DNA of 64,000 nt from Solihabitans fulvus (GTDB taxonomy: Bacteria > Actinomycetota > Actinomycetes > Mycobacteriales > Pseudonocardiaceae), in NCBI RefSeq assembly GCF_008386585.1, contig NZ_VUOB01000028.1:155512-219511 (forward strand). The letters run 5' to 3'. Position numbers and translations under genes: made by a program. Numbering within the stretch: position 1 is the stretch's first letter; every line of letters starts with the position of its first letter. This document shows positions 25,756-34,611 of this stretch, piece by piece. The notes below the pieces were generated by a model. That model was not told the origin of the DNA and ran no database searches. It was given only the letters and a program-made list of their open reading frames with translations.

Positions 25756-26463
25756 ATGTCTACCACCGCCCACACCTCCGACCTCTCCCGCCGATGCCGC
25801 TCGCTGCGCACCGACCGGCTGCTCGCTCCCCTGGCGGGCTGCACCCGGCGCGCTGCCATCCTCGACGGTCTCGTCTCGCCCGGCGTCGCCGTCGAGACCC
25901 CCGAACACCTCGATGTCGCCTGGCACGGTGACCGGCTCGTCGTGGAGCTCGACGAGTCCACTGTGGACTCTCAGGCGGTGCGCTGGACCCGGCTTCCCCA
26001 CGAGCTGCCCGACGACGGCGCGTTCGTGCACCTGGGCACCGCGCCGCAGGGCTGTCTGTTCGTCGACTTCGCCCGTGCGCCTGGCCCGATCTCGCTGTGC
26101 GGGGACGCCCCGACGGCGCGTCAGCTTGCCGAGTGGGTCGTCCTCCAGTTGGCGACCGTGTTTCCCGCGCACCGCCCGCACCTGACCATCGTCGGCCCGC
26201 TGGCCGAGGCCGTGCGGCCCTCCGACCACGTCGACCGGGTGCCAACCCTGGAGCAACTGCTCGACGACCGGCCGCCGGCCGAGGGTCACGCCCTGCGGGC
26301 GGTGGTGTTCGCCCAGCACACCACCGTCAGCGCGCAGGCCCTGCGGGCGCTCGCGGCCGCCGGAGACGCGCCGGTCCTGCCGATCGTGCTTGGCGACGTG
26401 CCCGACGCCGCGTGGCGACTGACCGTGCGCGACCACGAGCGGTCGGCCGGCTCTGCTGTCTAA
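25756..26463 (+). CDS. Hypothetical protein downstream of ECF sigma
   Basis: 235 residues from ATG 25756, same direction as the sigma gene and 61 bp after it. Alternating strands and helices; residues 75-215 (FVHLGTAPQGCLFVDFARAP onward) resemble the regulatory portion found after LysM or beside BTAD domains in actinomycete proteins. No metal-binding or membrane segments, so not a typical anti-sigma factor. Function unknown. The stop lies inside the first copy of a 28-bp repeat. Confidence 0.65.
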   Translation: MSTTAHTSDLSRRCRSLRTDRLLAPLAGCTRRAAILDGLVSPGVAVETPEHLDVAWHGDRLVVELDESTVDSQAVRWTRLPHELPDDGAFVHLGTAPQGCLFVDFARAPGPISLCGDAPTARQLAEWVVLQLATVFPAHRPHLTIVGPLAEAVRPSDHVDRVPTLEQLLDDRPPAEGHALRAVVFAQHTTVSAQALRALAAAGDAPVLPIVLGDVPDAAWRLTVRDHERSAGSAV

Positions 26464-26547
26464 GGACTCATCCCGCGTGCACACCAGGTGGCGCACTCGT
26501 ATTCGTTGCCAGGGACGCCCGCTGTCTAAGGGCTCATCCCGCGTGCA
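26455..26547. repeat. Direct repeat of 28 bp, one mismatch, 65 bp apart
   Basis: GCTGTCTAAGG(A/G)CTCATC followed by CCGCGTGCAC occurs at 26455-26482 and 26520-26547. The second copy covers the last codons and stop of the histidine kinase; the first covers the stop of the plus-strand gene. The layout suggests a local duplication of the kinase 3' end. No transposase is nearby. Confidence 0.8.
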
Positions 26548-27727
26548 CTCCCGCTCGGTACTTGGGCACCCGCACGTGGATCTTGGCCCCGGCGCCCGGG
26601 GCTGTCTCCACCACCAGTCCGTACTCGTCGCCGTACACCTGCCGCAACCGCTCGTCGACGTTGCCAAGCCCGATCCCAGCGGACTCCTCCGTGTCGCCGC
26701 CGAGGATGCGACGCAGCTTCTCCGGATCCATCCCCACGCCGTCGTCCTCGATGGTGATGTGCGCCTCCAGGCCGCTGTCGGCGGCGGTGATAGTAATGTG
26801 CCCGGCTCCCGGCCGCCCCTCCAGCCCGTGCCGCACCGCGTTCTCCACCAACGGTTGCAGGCACAGGAACGGCACGGCCACCGGCAGCACCTCGGGGGCG
26901 ACTTCCAGGGTGACCGTCAGCCGCTCCCCGAAGCGCGCCCGCTGTAGCGTCAGGTACTGGTCGATCGAGCGCAGCTCGTCGGCCAGCGTGGTGAAGTCGC
27001 CGTGCCTGCGGAACGAGTAGCGGGTGAAGTCGGCGAAGTCCAGCAGCAGGCGCCTTGCCCGCTCCTGGTCGGTCCGCACGAACGACGCGATGACGGTCAG
27101 CGAGTTGAAGATGAAGTGCGGCGAGATCTGCGCGCGCAGCGCTCGTACCTCGGCCTCGATCAGCCGCCGCTTCGACCGGTCGAACTCGGCCAACTCCAGT
27201 TGGCCGGACACGAAACGCGCCAACTCGTTGGTGGCACGGGCCAGGCTGGCCGACGAGTGGCCCCCGTAGGCGATCAGCGCGCCGAGCACGCTGCCGTCCA
27301 CCACCAGCGGCGCGATCACCGCGCTGCGCACCTGGCAGTCCGGCTCGGCGCAGGTGACGCGGCCGTCCCGCAGCACCTGGGTGCGGCCGGTGTCCATCGC
27401 CAGCTTCGCGTGGTCGAGCACGTGGTCGGCGTGGTGATCGCCGCCTGCCCCGTCCCACGCCAGCATCCGGGTGTCGTCGGTCAGCGCCAACGCCGGGATG
27501 TCGAGCAGTTCCCGCAGGGACTTCGCCGCCCTGCGCGCCGTGTCGGGCACCAGGCCGGCGCGCAGCGGAGGCGCGGCCGACCACACGGTGTGCAGGGTCT
27601 CGTAGGTCGCCCGTTCCGCGCGGGTGCCGAAGTCCCTGCTGGTTCCGACGATCCGCAGGATGACGAGCGCGAGCAGGGTGGCCAGTGCCAGCACCACCGC
27701 CAGCCACATCAGCGTGTTCACCGCCAT
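26534..27727 (-). CDS. LytS-type sensor histidine kinase
   Basis: 397 residues from ATG 27727. One N-terminal membrane helix (VNTLMWLAVVLALATLLALVI), then a GAF-like sensor region (55-180) with Cys126/Cys131 in TCAEPDC. The His_kinase domain follows with phospho-acceptor H204 in QISPHFIFNSL. The ATPase shows VENAVRHGLEG (N box), EDDGVGM and GIGLGNVDERLR. This is the LytS/YehU class, which pairs with LytTR response regulators. A suitable partner is encoded at 30798-31667, separated by a symporter, so the pair probably controls that transporter. Confidence 0.9.
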   Translation of the reverse strand: MAVNTLMWLAVVLALATLLALVILRIVGTSRDFGTRAERATYETLHTVWSAAPPLRAGLVPDTARRAAKSLRELLDIPALALTDDTRMLAWDGAGGDHHADHVLDHAKLAMDTGRTQVLRDGRVTCAEPDCQVRSAVIAPLVVDGSVLGALIAYGGHSSASLARATNELARFVSGQLELAEFDRSKRRLIEAEVRALRAQISPHFIFNSLTVIASFVRTDQERARRLLLDFADFTRYSFRRHGDFTTLADELRSIDQYLTLQRARFGERLTVTLEVAPEVLPVAVPFLCLQPLVENAVRHGLEGRPGAGHITITAADSGLEAHITIEDDGVGMDPEKLRRILGGDTEESAGIGLGNVDERLRQVYGDEYGLVVETAPGAGAKIHVRVPKYRAGVHAG

Positions 27728-28007
27728 GCCCCGGTCCTTCCTCGTGTCTGGCACGGATCGGCGGCCGGGGTGACCCGGCCGGACACCGCGCCGTTCGTCG
27801 TGCCGGTGAACCGTTTGTCCTCCCGGACCGTGTCCACTACTTGTAGTCCGGTACCGCGCGTCGCGGTCTCCACGCCACTGGTCGACCGGAGCGCCGCCGG
27901 CACTGTCGAGGCGGAAACGGGACTATCTAAGGTGATTTCCATCATCCATCCGGCGCGAACGCAAGCCGTCGGCGTCGCGACCCCCAGCGCGAAGGAGCGA
28001 GTCTGCC

Positions 28008-28733
28008 ATGACATCGCAGCAAGCCTCGGCCTCTCCCGAAAGCCTCGAGGACTGGACCTTCCGACTGCGGCCCCGCGACCCCCACCCGTCGGAGCTGCCC
28101 GAGTCCACCTGCCACCGCTGCGTCGGTTCCGACGACGTGGACCGGCGCAACGCCCAGCGCAGAGGCGAGACCTCGATGCAGCGCCTCGACCGGGTGTACG
28201 CGGAGATCCTCCAGGAGGTCCGGGTCGCCCAGACCGGGGTCCAGATCCTGTTGGCGTTCCTGCTGACGCTGGCGTTCACCCCCCGGTTCACCGAGCTGAC
28301 TGCCTTGCAGCACAACACCTACGTGGCCACGCTGGTCACCAGTTCCGCCGCGGTGGCGCTGCTCATCGCGCCGGGGCCGTTCCACCGACTGGTGTACCGG
28401 CGCGGCCTCAAGCGGCAGGTCGTCACGGCCGCCAATCGGTTCGCGCTCGGCGGGTTCGCGCTGCTGCTGCTGGCGATGGGCTCGGCCATCTTCCTGATCC
28501 TGGACATCGCGACCAACGACCAGACCGCCTCCCTTGGCGCGGTCGGCATGCTGATCATGTTCGCTTCCTTTTGGTACGTGTGTCCACTGTGGATTCGTTC
28601 GCGTCACCGCCATCAGGACTCCCTGTCCGAGGCCGCCGTCGACCTCAGTCCTCGTCCCGAGTCCTCGGATGCTGCTCCGTCGAGGCCAGTCCGAGTCCCT
28701 CGGGCACGTGCAGCCGAGTCATCGTCGAGGTGA
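28008..28733 (+). CDS. DUF6328-like membrane protein
   Basis: 241 residues from ATG 28008 with GAAGGAG upstream. A polar N-terminus is followed by a helix DRVYAEILQEVRVAQTGVQI and four membrane segments (LLAFLLTLAF, YVATLVTSSAAVALLIA, FALGGFALLLLAMGSAIFLI, LGAVGMLIMFASFWYV). This pattern matches the DUF6328 family of actinomycete membrane proteins; function unknown. Its last 89 bp overlap the 3' end of the convergent symporter gene, and its arginine-rich tail lies there. Divergent from the kinase; the 280-bp gap between them must hold both promoters. Confidence 0.75.
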   Translation: MTSQQASASPESLEDWTFRLRPRDPHPSELPESTCHRCVGSDDVDRRNAQRRGETSMQRLDRVYAEILQEVRVAQTGVQILLAFLLTLAFTPRFTELTALQHNTYVATLVTSSAAVALLIAPGPFHRLVYRRGLKRQVVTAANRFALGGFALLLLAMGSAIFLILDIATNDQTASLGAVGMLIMFASFWYVCPLWIRSRHRHQDSLSEAAVDLSPRPESSDAAPSRPVRVPRARAAESSSR

Positions 28734-30396
28734 CGTTGTGAGCGACTCGACCAGGGGTGGCAAGCGATCCCGCGATCATGGCCGCGAAGCCAAGCGGCAC
28801 AGTCCATGCCGCCGGGCGGACCATGAGATCGCGCAGCCACCCCTCGCCGAGGTGCACCACCAGCGTGCACAGTCCGGCGCCAAGGGCCAGCCCGCCGCCG
28901 ACCAGCATGCCGGCCGCGGCCCCCACCGAGGTGAGTCGCCGCCACCAGATCCCCAGCACCAGCAACGGGCAGAACGAGGACGCGGCCACCGCGAACGCGA
29001 GCCCAACGACATCGGCCACGGGCAGCCCGGTGACGAACAGCGCCGCGGCGCAGGGCACCGCCGCCGCCAGCACGGTCGCCAGCCGGAAGCTGCGGATGCC
29101 GCCGCGCAGCCGCAGCACGTCCTGCGACAGCACGCCCGCGACAGTCACAGTCAGGCCAGAGGACGTGGACAGGAACGCGGCGAACGCGCCGCCCGCGACC
29201 AGCGCGCCAAGGATCTGGCCGCCCACCCCGCCGATCAGCCGCGACGGCAGCAACAGCACCACGGCGTCAGTCTGGCCGGTCAGCAGCAGTTCGGGTGCGT
29301 AGAGCCGGCCAAGCGCCGCGTACACGGTCGGGATGAGGTAGAAGATCCCCAGCAGCCCCAGCACGACCAGCGTGGTGCGGCGCGCGGCGCGGCCGTTGGG
29401 GTTGGTGTAGAAGCGGACCACGACGTGCGGCAGGCCCATCGTGCCAAGGAACGTCGCGATGATCAGCGAGTAGGTGAGGTAGAGCGAGCGCGGCGTGCCA
29501 CCGCCGTCCAGCGGCAGCGCCCAGCGGTCGTTGCTGACCGCGTCGATGCTCGACACCTGCGGCACCGCGGCTCCGGCCGGGAACACGAGCTGCGTCTGGC
29601 CGCCGACGTCGTGGTCGCCGACCTCCAACGGCGTGTCCTGGTGGTCGTAGCGGCGTCCGTCGACCACGCCGGTCGCCTGCACCAGCACCGGCTCCGGCGC
29701 GTGCACCCGGACGGCCTGTTGGAGGGTGACGGTGGTCTGGTTCTGGAACGCCGGCGGGTGCGGCCCGCCGATGCTTGGCGCGCCACCCGCGCGCCACGCC
29801 AACACGATGAACACCACGGGGATCGCGATCGCGGCGAACTTGAACCAGTACTGGAACGCCTGCACGAAGGTGATGCTGCGCATGCCGCCTGCGGCGACGT
29901 TGGCGCACACGATCACCGCGACCAGCACCGGCCCCAGCCACGGCGGCGCGCCCGTCACGGTGCGCAGCGTCAGGCCGGCGCCCTGCAACTGCGGCAACAG
30001 GTACAGCCAGCCGACGCCGACCGTCAGCACGCTGGCGACGCGCCGCACCGGCAGCGACTCCAGCCGGCTCTCGGCGAAGTCGGGCAGCGTGTACGCGCCG
30101 GAGCGACGCAGCGGCGCGGCCACGAACACCAGCAGCACCAGGTATCCCACCGTGTAGCCGACCGGGAACCACAGCATGTCCGGGCCGAAGGCGAAGATCA
30201 GCCCGGCGACGCCGAGAAAGGACGCGGCCGACAGGTACTCGCCACCGATCGCCGAGGCGTTCAAGAACGGCGGGATCGACCGCGACGCCACGTAGAAGTC
30301 CGACGTGGTGCGGGAGATCCGGAATCCATAGGTGCCAATAGCGACGGTGGCGACGAGCACCAGTGCCACGACGACGACGCTGTAGCCGTTGACCAT
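28645..30396 (-). CDS. Sodium:solute symporter, ActP/MctC-like
   Basis: 583 residues from ATG 30396. Thirteen or so membrane segments of the SSS family; signature parts are ASAIGGEYLSAASFLGVAG and a later LSTSSGLTVTVAGVLSQD, typical of cation/acetate or monocarboxylate symporters. A large extracellular insertion lies near residues 215-300. It follows a DUF485 protein, the standard small partner of ActP. Likely substrates are acetate, pyruvate or propionate. The regulator upstream and the LytS kinase suggest two-component control. Confidence 0.9.
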   Translation of the reverse strand: MVNGYSVVVVALVLVATVAIGTYGFRISRTTSDFYVASRSIPPFLNASAIGGEYLSAASFLGVAGLIFAFGPDMLWFPVGYTVGYLVLLVFVAAPLRRSGAYTLPDFAESRLESLPVRRVASVLTVGVGWLYLLPQLQGAGLTLRTVTGAPPWLGPVLVAVIVCANVAAGGMRSITFVQAFQYWFKFAAIAIPVVFIVLAWRAGGAPSIGGPHPPAFQNQTTVTLQQAVRVHAPEPVLVQATGVVDGRRYDHQDTPLEVGDHDVGGQTQLVFPAGAAVPQVSSIDAVSNDRWALPLDGGGTPRSLYLTYSLIIATFLGTMGLPHVVVRFYTNPNGRAARRTTLVVLGLLGIFYLIPTVYAALGRLYAPELLLTGQTDAVVLLLPSRLIGGVGGQILGALVAGGAFAAFLSTSSGLTVTVAGVLSQDVLRLRGGIRSFRLATVLAAAVPCAAALFVTGLPVADVVGLAFAVAASSFCPLLVLGIWWRRLTSVGAAAGMLVGGGLALGAGLCTLVVHLGEGWLRDLMVRPAAWTVPLGFAAMIAGSLATPGRVAHNVTSTMTRLHVPEGLGLASTEQHPRTRDED

Positions 30397-30420
30397 GCGG
30401 CGAACTCGCCTCCCGAGGAT

Positions 30421-30801
30421 TCAGGACTGCTCGACCAGTTCGACGAACTCGCGCTCACCGCGCTCGGTCCGCCACACGTACATCCACCCGGCCAGCAACA
30501 CCACGGGGTAGACGGCGACTCCCAGCACGACCCACACCAGCCCGACCCCGAAGACCGTGACCGTCCACAACGCCGGCGCGAACGCGAACAGCAGCGGAAC
30601 CACCGCGAGACCGCCGGCCACGACCGCGCTCACGATCAGGCCGCGCCGAAGCTGGCCGCGTATCAGCGAGCGCACGTAGACCTCGCGCAGTTCGCTGGTG
30701 CGGTCGTCTGGCCGGCTCACTGGCGCGGGACGCGTCCTGCGCGACGCCCTCGTCCTTGGGCTCATCACGACGACGCGCTCGGGGACGGGTTTGCGGTTCA
30801 C
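30421..30801 (-). CDS. DUF485 membrane protein, symporter partner
   Basis: 126 residues from GTG 30801 overlapping the regulator stop (GTGA); an internal ATG gives 114. Two membrane helices (GLIVSAVVAGGLAVVPLLFA, then VTVFGVGLVWVVLGVAVYPV) separated by a short loop, preceded by REVYVRSLIRGQLRRG. This matches DUF485, always co-encoded with ActP-type symporters. The basic N-terminus before the first helix is longer than usual. Confidence 0.85.
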   Translation of the reverse strand: MNRKPVPERVVVMSPRTRASRRTRPAPVSRPDDRTSELREVYVRSLIRGQLRRGLIVSAVVAGGLAVVPLLFAFAPALWTVTVFGVGLVWVVLGVAVYPVVLLAGWMYVWRTERGEREFVELVEQS

Positions 30802-31667
30802 TGGGCTCCGTCCCGGGGAAGGCCGATCTTGGCCTGGCGGATCAGCAGGTCTCGCAACTGTCTGGCGTGCCTGCGGCTCACCGCGAGGTTCTCGCCGTCG
30901 ACGCGCACGGTCAACTGGCCGCCGTGCATGTGCAGCTGCTCCACGTGGTGCAGCGCGACGAGGTGGCTGCGGTGGATGCGCACGAACCCGGCCTGCCGCC
31001 AGCGTTCCTCCAGGCTGGTCAGCGGCGAGCGCACCAGGAAGCTGCCCTTGGCGGTGTGCAGCCGCGCGTAGTCGCCCTCGGCGATCACGAAGCGCACCTC
31101 GGACAGCCGTAGAAAGCGGGTCACCCCGGCAAGTTCGACGGGGATCGTCTCGTCGTCGGCCGGCACCACCGGCGAGGGCGGGCTGGGCGCCTCGACGGGC
31201 GGCGGCTCGGGAACCAGGGCGCTCTCGCCGGAGGCGTGCGCCACCCGATGCACGGCCTCGGTCAGCCGTTCCGGGCGCACCGGCTTGAGCAGGTAGTCCA
31301 CGACCTTGAGCTCGAAGGCCTCCACGGCGGAGTCGTTGTAGGCCGTGACGAACACGATCGCCGGCGGCCTGGCGAACTGGGCCAACAGCCGCGCCATGTC
31401 CATGCCGTTGAGGCCCGGCATCCTCAGGTCGAGGAACACCGCGTCGATCGGTCGGCCGCTGTCCAGCGCGCGGTGCAGGTGCCGCAGGGCGGCGGTGGCG
31501 TCGGTGACGCCCTCGGCGGCGGCGACCCTGGGGTCGGCGCGCAGCAGGTACACCAGTTCCTCGAGCACGGGCACCTCGTCGTCCACGGCCAGGATGCGCA
31601 GCGCGTGGTCGAACGCCGACCGGCGGCCCTGCCGCTCGCAGATCGGACAGTGCGCGGCGTGCGTCAC
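30798..31667 (-). CDS. LytTR-family response regulator
   Basis: 289 residues from GTG 31667. Receiver domain 23-145 with acidic pocket VDDE, phospho-acceptor D80 in FLDLRMPG and Lys in DYLLKPV. A proline-rich linker is followed by a LytTR DNA-binding domain (190-289; FLRLSEVRFVIAEGDYARLH, FVRIHRSHLVALHHVE). The N-terminal tail carries CPIC, perhaps a zinc or redox pair. It heads an operon with DUF485 and the symporter, as for MctR/YehT-type regulators of monocarboxylate uptake. Partner kinase: 26534-27727. Confidence 0.92.
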   Translation of the reverse strand: MTHAAHCPICERQGRRSAFDHALRILAVDDEVPVLEELVYLLRADPRVAAAEGVTDATAALRHLHRALDSGRPIDAVFLDLRMPGLNGMDMARLLAQFARPPAIVFVTAYNDSAVEAFELKVVDYLLKPVRPERLTEAVHRVAHASGESALVPEPPPVEAPSPPSPVVPADDETIPVELAGVTRFLRLSEVRFVIAEGDYARLHTAKGSFLVRSPLTSLEERWRQAGFVRIHRSHLVALHHVEQLHMHGGQLTVRVDGENLAVSRRHARQLRDLLIRQAKIGLPRDGAQ

Positions 31668-31702
31668 CGGCCCACCTCGATCCGGCGGACACCCGATCCC
31701 TG

Positions 31703-31718
31703 TGTGATCCAAAGCACA
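31703..31718. promoter_or_regulatory. CRP/GlxR-like site TGTGATCCAAAGCACA
   Basis: Differs from the CRP/GlxR consensus TGTGA-N6-TCACA at one position (G for T). It lies 36 bp upstream of the regulator start. CRP-type control of acetate uptake genes is known in other bacteria, so a cAMP-receptor site in front of this operon is plausible. Confidence 0.55.
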
Positions 31719-31733
31719 CGCCTACGGTGGACC

Positions 31734-31746
31734 GCGCAAGTTGCGC
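31734..31746. promoter_or_regulatory. Palindrome GCGCAA-G-TTGCGC
   Basis: A perfect 13-bp palindrome 67 bp upstream of the LytTR regulator gene, beyond the CRP-like box. Candidate second operator. The rest of the gap to the P450 (31747-31882) shows no gene. Confidence 0.35.
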
Positions 31747-31882
31747 GCGAAAGCGCCATTCGAGGTGAACTCCTGCCGGCCTACCCGGCCGATCGGCGTA
31801 AGAACTCCCTTCGCGAGCAGGTGGCGCGAATCTGGGCGGCGGCCAGCTTCGCGCCCCGTTGCCCGATCGCTGAGGAATCCGC

Positions 31883-33070
31883 TCAGTCGACGACCACGGG
31901 AAGGCTGGCCATGCCCCGCACCAACTGGCTTTCCAGCCAGGTCGGTTCGAACCCGTCGGCCAGCCGGTAGTCCGGCATGATCCGCAGCACCTCCTCGGCG
32001 ACCAACCGCATCTCCAGCAGCGCGAGCGGCTCGCCGACGCACCGGTGCACGCCGTACCCGAACGCCACGTGCGGATTGCGGTCCCTGGGGCACACGAACT
32101 CGTCGGGACGCTCGAACACCTCGCCGTCGCGGTTGGCCGAGCCCAACACCATCAACACCCGCTCGCCGGCCGACAGCCGGTGCCCGGCCAGTTCGGTGTC
32201 CCTGCTGGCCGTCCTGGCGATGCTGACCGCGGGCGACTCCAGGCGCAGCACCTCCTGGATCATCGGGCCGATCAGGTCCGGCTGGGCGATCAGCCGCTCC
32301 CGCAGACCCTCCACGGTCGCCATCAGGTGAAGCATGCTGCTGATCCCGTGCACGGTGGTCTCGTGGCCGCCCAGCATGAGCAGGATCAGCATGGAGATCC
32401 GCTCGTCTGCGGTCAGCGCCCTGCCGTCCACCTCGCCGCGCACGATCGAGGTGAGCACGGTGTCGGTGCCGGCAACGAGCTGCCGGTCGATCTCGACGGA
32501 GAGCTGCGCGGAGAACGCGTCGACCACCCGCCGCCGGCCGGCCTCGTCGCCGGCGGCCATGGTCAGGAAGATGTCGTTGGTCCAGCGGATGTACTTCGGG
32601 CCGTCCTCGTGCGGCAGTCCCAGGATCTCGGCGAGGGCGACGGGCGGAAGGTACTGGCCGATGGCGGGCACCAGGTCGCCGCCGCCCTCGGCGGCCAGTG
32701 CGGTCAGCCGTTTGGCGGTCAGCTCGCGCAGCACTGGCTCGTACCGGGCGATCGCGGGTCGGGTGAAGTGCCGTTGCAGGATCCTGCGGTACCCGGCCTG
32801 GTGCGGCGGGTCCAGCTCGATGGGGATCAGCACCAGATCCCGGCCGGGGGTGGGAATCACGTCGCCGTCGACTGAGGTGAAGACGCCGGTGTCGAAGGCG
32901 ACCTCCTGCACCGTCGCGTGGTCGAGGACGGCCCAGTAGCCGCCGTGACGGTCGGTGTGCGTCACCGGGCACGCCGTCCGCGTCCTGGAGAGGGTCTCGT
33001 GGAAGACGGGCGCGAGTGTGGGGTCGAGGTGGTCGAACTGCCACGCGGGATCCGCTGCTGGCACGGTCAT
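31883..33070 (-). CDS. Cytochrome P450
   Basis: 395 residues from ATG 33070, the usual bacterial length. Heme ligand C344 in FGYGVHRCVGEPLA, ExxR at 273-276 (EVLR), and the oxygen-activation I-helix LMLGGHETTVHG (GGHETT near 234-239). The helix has Gly where Ala is common, as in several actinomycete CYPs. No ferredoxin gene adjoins. Substrate unknown; it follows a secreted lipase gene on the same strand but 120 bp apart, so they may be separate units. Confidence 0.93.
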   Translation of the reverse strand: MTVPAADPAWQFDHLDPTLAPVFHETLSRTRTACPVTHTDRHGGYWAVLDHATVQEVAFDTGVFTSVDGDVIPTPGRDLVLIPIELDPPHQAGYRRILQRHFTRPAIARYEPVLRELTAKRLTALAAEGGGDLVPAIGQYLPPVALAEILGLPHEDGPKYIRWTNDIFLTMAAGDEAGRRRVVDAFSAQLSVEIDRQLVAGTDTVLTSIVRGEVDGRALTADERISMLILLMLGGHETTVHGISSMLHLMATVEGLRERLIAQPDLIGPMIQEVLRLESPAVSIARTASRDTELAGHRLSAGERVLMVLGSANRDGEVFERPDEFVCPRDRNPHVAFGYGVHRCVGEPLALLEMRLVAEEVLRIMPDYRLADGFEPTWLESQLVRGMASLPVVVD

Positions 33071-33191
33071 GCTGGATTCCTCCCGGATGAGCGGGCGCTT
33101 TCCCGGAACCACGCCAGTCACCGTGCCTGAGGTTCACTCCCCCGCCGCCACCGACCCCGCCTACCCCTTGGCAGCACGGTCACGACGGCCA

Positions 33192-34376
33192 TCAGGGCTG
33201 GAACACCATCTCCGGGAACCGCGGCGACGGGCCGTCGAGCAGCTGCTCGTCGCGGTGCCGCAGGTGCAGGTTGAAGAACGCGTCCACGTAGGTCGACTCG
33301 ACCGTGATCGCCCGCGCCGGGTCGATGGTGCCGATGATGGCGGCGAGTTGCGCCGGCGTCAGACCCATCACTCCTGCGGTCTGCGGGAAGATGACCTCGG
33401 CGTCGGTATACGAGAGGTGCTGCGAACCCTGGAGCTGGAAGTCGCGTTTCCAGCCGGCCGAGGCGTTCCAGAACGGACCCCAACTCGGATCGGTGTCGCG
33501 GGTCTTGCCCTGATGGGCCAACAGCATGACCGGGCGATCCAGCCCCGCGGTGACGACCGGCCCGAACAGGGTGCCGTCCAGGTCGATGCCGGCCTTGATC
33601 CGCGGATCGTCGAGCATGGTCGCAGCCGCGGTCGCCCCGCCAAGAGAGTGGCCGAACATGGCCACCTGGTTCAGGTTCAACGCGCCGCACAGGCCGTGGG
33701 GCAGCGCGTGATGTTCGGCGTCGGGGTTCTGGCCGTGCTCGATCGCGGTCAGCTCGTCCAGCACGAACCGGGTGTCCTTGTCCCGCTCCACGACCTCGTC
33801 GGCGAGCTGTTGGTCGGTCTGGCGGGCTGGCAGGACCCGGTGTGCCACTGTGCCGTCGGGAAACTCGACCTCGTCGTCGCTGTAGGTGTGGTCGATGGTC
33901 GCCACGAGGTAGCCGTGGCTGGCCAGTTCCTGCACGAGCGTCGTATTCACGGCGCGGTCGCCGCCCGAGGGCGGCGAGTACAGGATCACCGGCAGGCCAC
34001 CAGAATGGCGGTCCACGGGAGCACCGTCGTGGCCGGAGGTCTGCGGAACCACCACGGAACCCGCCGGAATTCCCCGATTGTGCTCGAAGGACGCCCACGC
34101 CTCCGCCTCCATGTAGGGCGCGGTCGGATGGCGATCGGCATGGTGGGCCGGGTACCACAGACTGACCATCAACTCCCGAGTGCGGCCGGACACCCACGGA
34201 TCCAGCCGACCGGCCTGCACCAGGTGCAGCGACACCGTGCCGATCCGATCGGGGCCGGTCGGCGCCGGCAGCGTGAGTTGCAGCGGTGTGGTGGCCACGG
34301 CCGTGGAACCGGCCGTCACCAACGCGGCAGCCAGGCCGGCCGCGAGCACGAACGACAAGAGCGGACGCACTGCCAT
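33192..34376 (-). CDS. Secreted alpha/beta hydrolase, PAF-acetylhydrolase-like
   Basis: 394 residues from ATG 34376 with GAAAGGA upstream; an alternative upstream start at 34439 lacks one. A signal peptide covers about 1-28 (LLSFVLAAGLAAALVTAGSTA). The nucleophile elbow is GHSLGG, with the preceding VILYSPPSGGDRAVN oxyanion region, Asp in GIDLDGT and a His in SQHLSYTD. This matches lipase/platelet-activating-factor acetylhydrolase (PF03403-like) esterases. It should act extracellularly on short-chain esters or lipids. Confidence 0.85.
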   Translation of the reverse strand: MAVRPLLSFVLAAGLAAALVTAGSTAVATTPLQLTLPAPTGPDRIGTVSLHLVQAGRLDPWVSGRTRELMVSLWYPAHHADRHPTAPYMEAEAWASFEHNRGIPAGSVVVPQTSGHDGAPVDRHSGGLPVILYSPPSGGDRAVNTTLVQELASHGYLVATIDHTYSDDEVEFPDGTVAHRVLPARQTDQQLADEVVERDKDTRFVLDELTAIEHGQNPDAEHHALPHGLCGALNLNQVAMFGHSLGGATAAATMLDDPRIKAGIDLDGTLFGPVVTAGLDRPVMLLAHQGKTRDTDPSWGPFWNASAGWKRDFQLQGSQHLSYTDAEVIFPQTAGVMGLTPAQLAAIIGTIDPARAITVESTYVDAFFNLHLRHRDEQLLDGPSPRFPEMVFQP

Positions 34377-34611
34377 AAGGAATCCTTTCGAGGAGGCAAC
34401 ATCATGGGATTGCACAGTGAATTTCCTGTGTGTATTCACACTGAAGTCAGGTACCGGAGAAGGTCCAGTATCAGCACGTGCTGTTCGTCACCGTCAACCC
34501 GTCGATGTCGTTGCGGTGAACTGCAATTTTGCAATGCGCTGCCGTGTCAACGAGTGTCCGATTGCACGCCGTTTACTCCACTTCGCGTCGAATATTCACC
34601 CTCCGTAGCTT

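Noticed and set aside
26097..27020. Long open frame across the end of the hypothetical gene and into the kinase
   Set aside because: It crosses the direct repeat in a different frame and mirrors the kinase; residue bias is not protein-like.
34420..34440. Inverted repeat near AGTGAAT / ATTCACACT
   Set aside because: The arms need a two-base bulge and have no clear relation to a promoter.
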